DNA of 64,000 nucleotides. It comes from Dehalococcoidia bacterium. Its GTDB lineage: Bacteria > Chloroflexota > Dehalococcoidia > Lucifugimonadales > Lucifugimonadaceae. The DNA lies in NCBI GenBank assembly GCA_028285005.1, contig JANQQP010000037.1, positions 206,308-270,307 of the forward strand, read 5' to 3'. Below the pieces are notes generated by a model that saw nothing but the letters and a program-made list of their open reading frames with translations, did not search any database and was not told the DNA's origin. Shown piece by piece: positions 10,843-18,572 of this stretch. Both the position numbers and the translations under genes were made by a program. Position 1 is the stretch's first letter, and each line of letters starts with the position of its first letter.

Positions 10843-11784
10843 CTAACTGGCCGCTGCGTAGGCCTGCACTGCGTCGAAGTCACCGACGCTGGTCACGTTG
10901 GCAGACCGGACGATTCGCTTGACCATACCCGAAAGAACATTGCCCGGGCCGATCTCAACGAATTCGGTCACGCCGTTCTCGTGCATGTAGTTAATCGAGT
11001 TGTTCCATTGCACGCAGGACTGCAGCTGGGTCTTGAGCTCGTCCTTCACCTGTTCGGCGGTGGTTAGCGGCTGCGCAGTCACGTTGCCGATGATAGGAAC
11101 ATCAGGGTCAGAGAACTCCAGACCGTCCAGCCTCTCGTTAAGTCCAGACTGAGCAGGGTCCATCAGCCCGGAGTGGAAAGCCCCATTCACGGCGAGAGGA
11201 ATCGCCCGCTTCGCGCCCCGGGCTGTAGCGAGGTCGATAGCACGTGCAAGGCGCTGGTGCGAGCCCGAAATGATGATCTGTTGGGCTGTGTTTATGTTCG
11301 AGATGTAGGCGCCGGCTTCTCGGCAGACCTCTTCGACCGTCTGCTCGTCGATGCCAATGATTGCCGCCATTCCGCCTGGCTTTTCGTCGCAAGCGTGCTG
11401 CATGAGGCGACCGCGGTCCACAACGAGCTTCACCGTGTCTTCGATCGAAAGCACTCCGGCAACCGCAAGAGACGAGTACTCGCCGAGGCTGTGTCCAGTG
11501 GTCATGGTGGGAAGCAACATGCAGTTGGTCGCTTCCTCCATGGCTTTCCATGCTGCCAGTGAGACGGCCGTGATGGCCGGCTGCGCGTTCTCGGTCCGGG
11601 TCAGGTCGTCAGCAGGCCCTTCGAACATCACGTCCGTGAGCTTGCGACCGAGAACGTCGTCGATCTCTTCAAATACTTCGCGGGCGGCGATGGAGTTCCG
11701 GTGAAGGTCCTTGCCCATTCCCACGGCCTGAGAAGCCTGTCCGGGGAAGATGAATGCGGACTTCGCTGGTGTCTCGACTGGCAT
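10843..11784 (-). CDS. fabD: Malonyl-CoA:ACP transacylase FabD
   Basis: A 313-residue enzyme that loads malonate from CoA onto acyl carrier protein. The GQASQ oxyanion motif is at residues 15-19, the nucleophile Ser99 is in GHSLGEYS and the catalytic His204 is in GAFHSGLM. The ATG at 11784 has GGAG upstream (in AGGAGACTCG). It sits between rpmF and nusB, with acpP, its protein substrate, two genes downstream. Confidence 0.96.
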   Translation of the reverse strand: MPVETPAKSAFIFPGQASQAVGMGKDLHRNSIAAREVFEEIDDVLGRKLTDVMFEGPADDLTRTENAQPAITAVSLAAWKAMEEATNCMLLPTMTTGHSLGEYSSLAVAGVLSIEDTVKLVVDRGRLMQHACDEKPGGMAAIIGIDEQTVEEVCREAGAYISNINTAQQIIISGSHQRLARAIDLATARGAKRAIPLAVNGAFHSGLMDPAQSGLNERLDGLEFSDPDVPIIGNVTAQPLTTAEQVKDELKTQLQSCVQWNNSINYMHENGVTEFVEIGPGNVLSGMVKRIVRSANVTSVGDFDAVQAYAAAS

Positions 11785-11836
11785 CGTTACGAGTCTCCTG
11801 AAACGGCTCCTCAGAGGCGCCGGACGGAATCGGTTG

Positions 11837-12088
11837 CTAGGACTCCGAATCTTCGGTCGCTACGGCTGCGCCGGCAGTTTGCCTTGATTCCAACAGGTTG
11901 TCCAGCGCGAAGCTTCCGGGAATCGTTCTGCCTTTGTAGTTGCCGCACATCGGGCAAGCACGGTGCGGACGAATGGTGATCCCGCGAGGACACGGGCACG
12001 TCGAGATGGCAGGGAGAGAGAGCGCGTGGTGGGCGCGGTTGTGGCCGCGTTGTCGGCGGGTGCGCTTCTTCTTGGGTAACGGGGTCAT
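11837..12088 (-). CDS. rpmF: Ribosomal protein bL32
   Basis: An 83-residue basic ribosomal protein of the large subunit. The N-terminus is the typical lysine/arginine-rich PLPKKKRTRRQRGHNRAHH, and a zinc ribbon is formed by C31, C33, C45 and C48. The CxC first pair differs slightly from the usual CxxC. The C-terminal part after residue 65 is a short acidic extension. It directly follows yceD, the almost universal bacterial arrangement, which supports both calls. Confidence 0.93.
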   Translation of the reverse strand: MTPLPKKKRTRRQRGHNRAHHALSLPAISTCPCPRGITIRPHRACPMCGNYKGRTIPGSFALDNLLESRQTAGAAVATEDSES

Positions 12089-12115
12089 TTCTGGTCTTCC
12101 GCCGCAGTTGTGCGG

Positions 12116-12655
12116 CTAACTGTTCGAGTTTGATGTTCGGGCGCTCAGTTCGGCAAGCGAACGCCATCGCGGGTCGATGGGATTTTGGTCACACTTACAC
12201 GCAAACTGATTGCGGTTAGCAAAACAGGTGCTGCAGATACCTGAGCAATCCGGTTTGCAGAGCGGCGCAAGAGGCACGGTGAGTGACAGTGCCTGCGCAA
12301 GCGCGTCCGTCATATCCAGCGTATTCCGGGCATCGATGATTAGCGCAGGGTCGAACTCACTTTGGCCGGGCGCCGGCCTGTCGCTCATCAGATCTCGGTT
12401 TACTGGTTCAAACTCCTCTTCGAACTCCGAATCAATGTTCAACTCTGCTGGCGCCAGACACCGACTGCAGGTGTCGTAGACCGTCGCAGAGACAGAGGCG
12501 GACACCATAACGGTCCTGTCTGTTCTCAACATGCGGACCGGTCCGGTGACCCTCACGAAACGGTGACGGTCGGTGTAGACCTCTCCGTCCTCGATCGCTG
12601 CCAGCCTTTCCGTGCCTTCACGGGCTGTAAGAAGGCTGGCGACGTTGTAGATCAT
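12116..12655 (-). CDS. yceD: YceD/DUF177 family protein (large-subunit biogenesis)
   Basis: A 179-residue member of the DUF177/YceD family, whose genes nearly always precede rpmF; the family has been linked to 23S rRNA maturation. The conserved TCSRCLAP motif is present near the middle, followed by an acidic stretch. Towards the C-terminus are CKPDCSGICSTC and CKC, so at least seven cysteines could bind metal. It is the first gene of the leftward yceD-rpmF-fabD-nusB-acpP group and has a good promoter about 90 bp upstream. Its exact biochemical role is not established. Confidence 0.9.
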   Translation of the reverse strand: MIYNVASLLTAREGTERLAAIEDGEVYTDRHRFVRVTGPVRMLRTDRTVMVSASVSATVYDTCSRCLAPAELNIDSEFEEEFEPVNRDLMSDRPAPGQSEFDPALIIDARNTLDMTDALAQALSLTVPLAPLCKPDCSGICSTCFANRNQFACKCDQNPIDPRWRSLAELSARTSNSNS

Positions 12656-12743
12656 CTAAACGGTCTCCGTACGAGCACGAAACCTCGAAATCAGCGGTAG
12701 AACCTCTGGTCGAACCGGGGATTCGCAATGCGCACAAGCGAAA

Positions 12744-12773
12744 ATGTTACGCCTCGCCTGATACGAGCGTCAA
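12744..12773 (-). promoter_or_regulatory. Promoter of the yceD-rpmF-fabD-nusB-acpP group
   Basis: Minus-strand -35 TTGACG (12768-12773) and -10 TAACAT (12744-12749) are 18 bp apart, giving a 5' leader of about 80 nt before yceD. No leader hairpin was recognised. Confidence 0.6.
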
Positions 12774-12906
12774 CGAATATCCAGGTATCTGACACGCTTC
12801 ATTAACATGATCGATACAACTCGCAGGGCGAGTCTCGGCGAGTAAAGTTGCTGCGCTGATCAGACCCGGAAGGCAACGCGCTGATGACCATCGAGAAGAT
12901 CGAAGG

Positions 12907-14058
12907 CTAGTCCGGCAGGTCTCCAAGCAGGTCTCGGCTGATCACTAGCCGCTGAATCTCGGACGTTCCCTCGTAGATCTCGGTCACACGCTGGTCCCGG
13001 TAGATTCGCTCGACAGCGCTTGGCCTGAAGTAGCCGACGCCACCGTGGATCTGCAGCGCCTTGTTTGCGATGCGGCCGGCGGCTTCGGACGCGTAGACCT
13101 TCGCCATCGCCGCCTCTTTGCTGTGCGGCATCCCGGCGTCGTAAAGGCTGGCCGCCCTGAACGTCAGAAGCCTCGCAGCATCCAACTCGGTTGCCATATC
13201 GGCCAGCATGAACTGGATCGCCTGCTTCTTGCCGATCACTGAGCCGAATGCCTTTCGCTGCTTCGCGTAGTCCAATGCAGCATCCAACGCGCCCTTTGCC
13301 AGTCCGAGGCATTGCGCCGCGATGACGATTCGTGAGGAGTCGAGAGTCTTCAGCGCGATTCTGTAGCCTTCGCCTGGCGCGCCGAGCAGGTTTGTTTTCG
13401 GCACGCGACAGTTGTCGAACACCAGCTCGGCCGTCTCACAGCCTCGCATCCCCATCTTTCCGTGCTGTGGATTCACCGTGAATCCCGGCGTTCCCTTTTC
13501 AACAACGATCGCTGAGATGCCCCTGTATCCGGCCGATCGGTCCTGGTTAACGAACACCGTGAAGATATCGGCGACTCCGCCATTCGTGATGAACAGCTTG
13601 GTGCCATTCAAGATGTAGTCGTCGCCGTCCTCAGTGAGCGTGGTCGCCAGTCCGAGCGCATCAGAGCCAGTCTGCGACTCGGTGAGCGCAAATGCGGCGA
13701 TCTTCTCGCCAGAGGTCATCGAAGGAAGCCACTGTGCCTTCTGCTCTTCGCTCCCGAACTGGTTGATGGTCTGGGAACCGAGAGAGACATGCGTGATGAG
13801 AACAGTGCTGGTCGTGCCGCAAGCAGCGGCGATCTCTTCCTGGGCCACCATCATGTCGCGGTAGTCCCCGCCTGAACCGCCGTACTGTTCATCCACTGTC
13901 AGGCCGGTCAGTCCGAGGTCTGCCAGACCCCTGAACTGCTCCCACGGGAACTGCTCTTTCTCATCCACCTCCGCCGCCTTTGGAGCCAGTTCCTTTTCAG
14001 CGAACTCGCGCACGCTGGCGGCTAGCATCTCCTGCTGTTCAGAGTAGAGTGGACGCAA
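12907..14058 (-). CDS. Acyl-CoA dehydrogenase
   Basis: A 383-residue flavoprotein that introduces the alpha-beta double bond into acyl-CoA in fatty-acid or branched-chain amino-acid breakdown. Family signatures are FALTESQTGSDA in the middle domain and QIHGGVGYFRPSAVERIYRD with EIYEGTSEIQR near the C-terminus; the catalytic Glu lies in the last of these. Length is standard. The TTG start at 14058 has GGAG 7 nt upstream. It stands alone, divergent from ruvC, with no other beta-oxidation gene beside it. Chain-length preference cannot be read from the sequence. Confidence 0.95.
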   Translation of the reverse strand: MRPLYSEQQEMLAASVREFAEKELAPKAAEVDEKEQFPWEQFRGLADLGLTGLTVDEQYGGSGGDYRDMMVAQEEIAAACGTTSTVLITHVSLGSQTINQFGSEEQKAQWLPSMTSGEKIAAFALTESQTGSDALGLATTLTEDGDDYILNGTKLFITNGGVADIFTVFVNQDRSAGYRGISAIVVEKGTPGFTVNPQHGKMGMRGCETAELVFDNCRVPKTNLLGAPGEGYRIALKTLDSSRIVIAAQCLGLAKGALDAALDYAKQRKAFGSVIGKKQAIQFMLADMATELDAARLLTFRAASLYDAGMPHSKEAAMAKVYASEAAGRIANKALQIHGGVGYFRPSAVERIYRDQRVTEIYEGTSEIQRLVISRDLLGDLPD

Positions 14059-14187
14059 CTGCTGTCTCCGGGACTTCGGCTATGCGGATCCGCGATTCTA
14101 GGGGTCGGCGCGGACTGTCAATTTAGAGATGGCGTCGCCTGTTGGCAAACCGCGGCATTGCCCTGATCGACGGCTCGGACAGGACCG

Positions 14188-14217
14188 TTGGAGCAACTAA
14201 GTGGGGCAGGCTAGAAT
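14188..14217 (+). promoter_or_regulatory. Promoter of ruvCAB
   Basis: -35 TTGGAG (14188-14193) and -10 TAGAAT (14212-14217) are spaced by 18 bp, about 50 bp ahead of ruvC. I did not recognise a LexA box beside it. Confidence 0.55.
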
Positions 14218-14267
14218 CGCGCTGCATGGCCTGCGGATCCGCGGCCAGCATTGAGGACTGAAGCCAG

Positions 14268-14780
14268 ATGCGAATTCTTGGCGTAGACCCCGGCCTGGTT
14301 AACACCGGCTACGGCATGATCGACACCGACGTTGCGCGGCCTCGAGTCGTCGAAGGTGGCGTTGTGCGCACTGCTTCGAAGGACCCGCTCGAGGAACGCC
14401 TGCATACGATCTTCAAGGCCGTCGAAGAGGTGATGGCTGACCATCGCCCCGACGCCATGGCTATCGAGGACCTGCACTCGCAGCCGCGGTTCGCCAAAAC
14501 TGCCATCATGATGGGTCACGCTCGAGGAGTGGTGGTGATGGCCGCCGGCGCTGCTGGGATTCCGGTTTTCAGTTATCAACCGAACCGTGCGAAGTCGATC
14601 GTTACGGGCGCGGGGCATGCTCCCAAAGAGCAGGTGATGCGAGCGGTTGCATCGCACTTGCGAGACGATGCCGTAACTAAGAATGAGCACGTCGCAGACG
14701 CATTTGCCATAGCGCTTTGCCACGCCATAATCTCAGGCAGCCCTGCGGCCAACGCAGTCGCAGCCGCCGGCGGCCGGTAG
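14268..14780 (+). CDS. ruvC: Holliday junction resolvase RuvC
   Basis: A 170-residue endonuclease that cuts Holliday junctions. The catalytic acidic residues are visible in MRILGVDPGLVNTGYG (D7), in AIEDLHSQ (E), and in the C-terminal NEHVADAFAIALCHA. Length is typical. It is the first of three adjacent genes ruvC-ruvA-ruvB, the classical junction-processing operon, which act as one complex at recombination intermediates. Confidence 0.96.
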   Translation: MRILGVDPGLVNTGYGMIDTDVARPRVVEGGVVRTASKDPLEERLHTIFKAVEEVMADHRPDAMAIEDLHSQPRFAKTAIMMGHARGVVVMAAGAAGIPVFSYQPNRAKSIVTGAGHAPKEQVMRAVASHLRDDAVTKNEHVADAFAIALCHAIISGSPAANAVAAAGGR

Positions 14781-14818
14781 ACCTGTGTCGCCAAACCAGC
14801 CGATTGGACTGACCACAC

Positions 14819-15499
14819 TTGATCTCATACATAAAGGGCACGATTCATCGTCTCGAGAGGGAGCCAGCTAAAGCTGTCGTCCTGACAGGCGGCATCGGCT
14901 ACGACGTTCAATTGCCTGTGTTCGTCTACGACTCGCTGACCGGCAGAGGAGTGAGGGTCGGTGAGGAGATCGAATTCGAGCTTTACTACCATGTGACGGA
15001 GCGCCAGCCGAAGCCACAGCTCGTCGGCTTCCTCCACGAGAGCGAACGGAGCTTCTTCGAGCAGTTGATCCAGGTCGAAGGCATCGGGCCCGCCAAGGCA
15101 GCGGCCGCGCTGGTATTCCCCGTTTCGGCCATCGCAGGCGCTATCGAGAACGGCGACACGGGGCTACTGAACCAGCTGCCGGGCATCGGCTCGCGGGCGG
15201 CCCAGAAGATAGTCGCCACGCTGCAGGGCAAAGTCGCTGCAACCGCGCTGCTGCGTGATGAGCGCGTGCCGGCGACAAATGGCTCGAACGGCACAACTCC
15301 GGTCAGCCAGATCGCATCTGTGCAGTCAGAGGTTGTTGAAGCGCTTGTGGCGCTCGGTTACCGTCCGGCCGAGGCCAAAGAGCAGGTCGACGGCGCGGTC
15401 AGGCGCAACCCGGACGCCGCAGAAGACGCCCAATCGCTCATGCGAGAAGTGTTCCGCGCGCAGGCGGCCACGCGGGCTGCCTTCACGTCCGGAGATTGA
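14819..15499 (+). CDS. ruvA: Holliday junction DNA helicase subunit RuvA
   Basis: A 226-residue junction-recognition protein. Order is an OB fold at the N-terminus (MISYIKGTIH), two helix-hairpin-helix motifs (VEGIGPAKAAAAL and LPGIGSRAAQKIVATL) and a C-terminal domain III (VVEALVALGYRPAEA) that contacts RuvB. The start is TTG at 14819, 38 bp after ruvC. The linker between domains II and III is somewhat long. Confidence 0.96.
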   Translation: MISYIKGTIHRLEREPAKAVVLTGGIGYDVQLPVFVYDSLTGRGVRVGEEIEFELYYHVTERQPKPQLVGFLHESERSFFEQLIQVEGIGPAKAAAALVFPVSAIAGAIENGDTGLLNQLPGIGSRAAQKIVATLQGKVAATALLRDERVPATNGSNGTTPVSQIASVQSEVVEALVALGYRPAEAKEQVDGAVRRNPDAAEDAQSLMREVFRAQAATRAAFTSGD

Positions 15500-15517
15500 A
15501 CACGGAGGCTCAACTGA

Positions 15518-16654
15518 TTGCCTAAGACCGGACGTGAAAAGATCGTCGGCGCCGGTGCGAACGGTGATGGTCCGTCTGTTGATGAGTCGGAACCGAAGGC
15601 CGGGTCCGAGGCCTCGCGCTCAGAAGCCATAAACCCGGTGAAGACCGAGGACGACGAACGCGTTGGCAACGCGTTGAGGCCGAAGCGGTTCGAAGAGTAC
15701 GTCGGCCAGACAATGGTCGTCGACAGCATCTCGGTAGCAGTGAAGGCCGCCAGTCGCCGGTTCGACGCTCTCGATCATGTGCTGCTGCACGGTCCTCCCG
15801 GGCTCGGCAAGACCACAATCGCCCACATCATCGCTCGCGAGATGGATTCGAGGCTCGTGCACACTTCCGGACCGGCGATGGAGCGGCCGGCGGATGTTGT
15901 CGGAATCCTCTCGAATCTGGATGAGCGGGACGTGCTCTTCATCGACGAGATTCACCGTCTCTCCAGCGCAGTTGAGGAGTATCTCTATTCCGCGATGGAG
16001 GACTTCCGGGTCGATTTCACGACTGGCCAGGGGGCGTTTGCCAAGACGATCAATCTGCCGCTGCAGCCCTTCACGCTGATCGGCTCAACGACTCGTGTAG
16101 GCATGTTGAGCGCACCACTCCGCGACCGCTTTGGTCTCGTCTACCACCTTGACTACTACAACGAGGAACAGCTCACTCTCGTGGTGCAGCGATCAGCGAA
16201 GATCCTTGAGGTTGATATCACCGAAGACGGAGCTGCGGAGATCGCACGCCGCTCGCGCGGCACTCCGCGGATAGCGAACCGTCTGCTTCGACGAGTTCGG
16301 GACTACGCTGAAGTCAAGCACGACGGCGTAATCACGCAGGAGATATCGAGGGACGCTCTGCAGTTGGAAGGCGTAGACAAGATCGGTCTCGACAGACTTG
16401 ATCGCCTGTATCTCGAAACCCTTGCCAAGAACTATGACGGCGGGCCTGCAGGTGTCAACGCACTGGCCGCGACACTGAATGAAGAGCAGCAGACTCTAGA
16501 GGATGTGGTGGAGCCGTACCTGCTGAAGATCGGCTTCATCCTGCGGACCACGCAGGGCAGACGGACGACTCCTGAAGGTGCAAAGCACGCCGGTGTGATT
16601 CAGGACCCCGGCGCTGACCTGAAATCGGACCCGCAGCAGACGCGGTTCCTGTAG
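15518..16654 (+). CDS. ruvB: Holliday junction branch-migration ATPase RuvB
   Basis: A 378-residue AAA+ motor that drives branch migration. Walker A is GPPGLGKT, Walker B is VLFIDEIHRL, and the sensor segment GSTTRVGMLSAPLRDRFG is present, followed by a winged-helix domain ending with QGRRTTPEGAKHAG. The first 45 or so residues are a polar extension not found in E. coli RuvB. Start is TTG at 15518 with GGAGG about 9 nt upstream. The gene ends 13 bp before the convergent ABC transporter gene with no obvious terminator between. Confidence 0.96.
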   Translation: MPKTGREKIVGAGANGDGPSVDESEPKAGSEASRSEAINPVKTEDDERVGNALRPKRFEEYVGQTMVVDSISVAVKAASRRFDALDHVLLHGPPGLGKTTIAHIIAREMDSRLVHTSGPAMERPADVVGILSNLDERDVLFIDEIHRLSSAVEEYLYSAMEDFRVDFTTGQGAFAKTINLPLQPFTLIGSTTRVGMLSAPLRDRFGLVYHLDYYNEEQLTLVVQRSAKILEVDITEDGAAEIARRSRGTPRIANRLLRRVRDYAEVKHDGVITQEISRDALQLEGVDKIGLDRLDRLYLETLAKNYDGGPAGVNALAATLNEEQQTLEDVVEPYLLKIGFILRTTQGRRTTPEGAKHAGVIQDPGADLKSDPQQTRFL

Positions 16655-16667
16655 AGGTCAGACGCCT

Positions 16668-18572
16668 TTAGGTGACCTTGTCTTCGTCGCCTTCGATCGC
16701 TGCCTGGATCAACTCGTCAGGGATGTCGTCGAATGACGCGTAGTTCATCGAGTACAGGCGTGAGTAGAGCCCACCCTCAGCCATCAACTGATCGTGGTTG
16801 CCCTCTTCGATGATCTTGCCATCCTGTAGCACGATGATTCTGTCCGCTCCGCGAATCGTCGCCAATCGGTGGGCGATCACCATGCCGGTGCGGTTCTGCA
16901 ACAGCCTGGCCAGAGCCTGCTGAATCAACATCTCGGTGTAGCTGTCGATGTTTGCCGTGGCCTCATCAAGCACCAGGATCTTGGCGTCCGCAACGATGGC
17001 CCTCGCGAAGCTGATCAGCTGTCGCTGACCGAGAGACAGGTTTCCGCCGCGCTGCTCGAGCTCAGTCTCGTAGCCGTCCGGCAGCTTCATGATGAATTCA
17101 TGCGCGCCGACGGCGCGTGCCGCTTCGACAACCTCTTCGCGAGTTGCGTCCTCACGCCTGTACTTGATGTTCTCGAGAATAGTGCCTGAGAACAGGTAAG
17201 GCTCCTGCAACACCATCGCGATCTCGTGACCAAGCGACTCCTGCGTGCAGTCCTTGACGTTGTGACCGCCGACCATCACCTCGCCGTCCCACACGTCATA
17301 AAAGCGGTGGATCAGGGACATCGTCGTTGACTTGCCTGAGCCTGTCGGTCCCACCAACGCCACGGTCTCACCGGGATTCACCTTGAAGCTGACGTCCTGC
17401 AGCACCGGCTGGTCCCGGTTGTATCCGAATGTCACATTCCTGAACTCAACCGAGCCGTCCGTCTTCTCCAGCTTGATTGCATCGGCCTTGTCTTCAACCT
17501 CGACCGGCACGTCCAGTACCTCGAAGATGCGCTGGCCCGACGCCATCGCACGCTGCATGATCGAGTACTGCATGGTCAGGGCTCGTATCGGGTCGAAGAA
17601 GCGCTGGACGTTCAGGATGAACAGCACCATCACACCGATCTCCAGCGAGCGGTCAAGCACGAACGTTCCACCGACCACGATGATGATCGCCATGGCGATG
17701 CCGGTCAGCGTGTCGATCGTCGGAATCATGATCTGGCCGTAGCGCGTGCCCTTGAGCTGCGCCTTGAGGTTGACGTCAACCTTCTCTTCGAAAAGTGCGG
17801 CGTTCACCTCTTCACGGCTCATTCCTTGCACGGTGCGGACGCCGTTAATGCCCTCGGCAAGCGCCCCGTTCATGCGCGAGCTGCTCTCCCGTGCGCCGAG
17901 GAATGCGCGACGGGCTCTTGGTAGCCAGATGATGCGGATAAGCAGCAGGGCAGGGACGACGGTGAGCGTCAGCAAGCCCAGTCGCCAGTCGTAGGCGATC
18001 AGGACGATGGTGATGCCGGTGATTAGCACGAAGTCGCCGATGGCGAAGACGGAGGTCTCGAGGAACTCCTGCAGGGCGGCTACGTCACCCTGCAGCCGAG
18101 ACATGAGCCGTCCGACCTCGGTCCTGTCCATGAATGACAGGGAGACTCGCTGCAGGTGCGCGTACATCGCTCGACGCAGGTCGAACAGCACGCGCTCCGC
18201 CACACGGCCGACGATGATCTCTTGCAGGAAATTGAACAGGTAGTTGAGCGCCACGACCGCCGCTAGGACGATCGAAAGCTGCACGAGCAGATCGCGGTCG
18301 AAGTTGTTCAGCTCAAGCGCGTTGTCGAACGCGCTCTGAATAACTATTGGAATGGCGAGCTGCGTTCCGGTGAAACCGAGAACAGCGAAGATCGCCACGA
18401 TCAGCAGCGTCCTGTAGGGCGTCAGGAAGCCACCGAAGCGCTTCACCACATGGCCGTTGAAGGCCTTGCCGAACATCTCTTCGTCGCGCTCCACCTGTGA
18501 GCCGACCACGGCGTGCGGTGGCCTGTTGGCGCCTCGAAGCCCCTGTTGGACGTTGTCGGCATTAGTTGCCAT
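16668..18572 (-). CDS. ABC exporter, fused membrane and ATPase domains (second subunit)
   Basis: A 634-residue half-transporter of the lipid/multidrug exporter type. A six-helix membrane domain fills roughly residues 60-350, followed by an ATPase with Walker A GPTGSGKST, signature LSLGQRQ (the usual LSGGQ has its third residue changed), Walker B ILVLDEATANID and the H-loop IAHRLATI. The ATG at 18572 is chosen because GGAGG lies 6 nt upstream and it overlaps the stop of the preceding transporter gene by 11 bp; a longer in-frame version lacks this support. It probably pairs with that gene product as a heterodimer. The exported substrate is unknown. Confidence 0.93.
   Translation of the reverse strand: MATNADNVQQGLRGANRPPHAVVGSQVERDEEMFGKAFNGHVVKRFGGFLTPYRTLLIVAIFAVLGFTGTQLAIPIVIQSAFDNALELNNFDRDLLVQLSIVLAAVVALNYLFNFLQEIIVGRVAERVLFDLRRAMYAHLQRVSLSFMDRTEVGRLMSRLQGDVAALQEFLETSVFAIGDFVLITGITIVLIAYDWRLGLLTLTVVPALLLIRIIWLPRARRAFLGARESSSRMNGALAEGINGVRTVQGMSREEVNAALFEEKVDVNLKAQLKGTRYGQIMIPTIDTLTGIAMAIIIVVGGTFVLDRSLEIGVMVLFILNVQRFFDPIRALTMQYSIMQRAMASGQRIFEVLDVPVEVEDKADAIKLEKTDGSVEFRNVTFGYNRDQPVLQDVSFKVNPGETVALVGPTGSGKSTTMSLIHRFYDVWDGEVMVGGHNVKDCTQESLGHEIAMVLQEPYLFSGTILENIKYRREDATREEVVEAARAVGAHEFIMKLPDGYETELEQRGGNLSLGQRQLISFARAIVADAKILVLDEATANIDSYTEMLIQQALARLLQNRTGMVIAHRLATIRGADRIIVLQDGKIIEEGNHDQLMAEGGLYSRLYSMNYASFDDIPDELIQAAIEGDEDKVT

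Noticed and set aside
12865..12905. CAGACCCGGAAGG segment resembling the SRP (4.5S) RNA tip
   Set aside because: The 3' side lacks the AGCAG element and no long flanking stem is formed; the surrounding sequence does not fold into the 4.5S hairpin.
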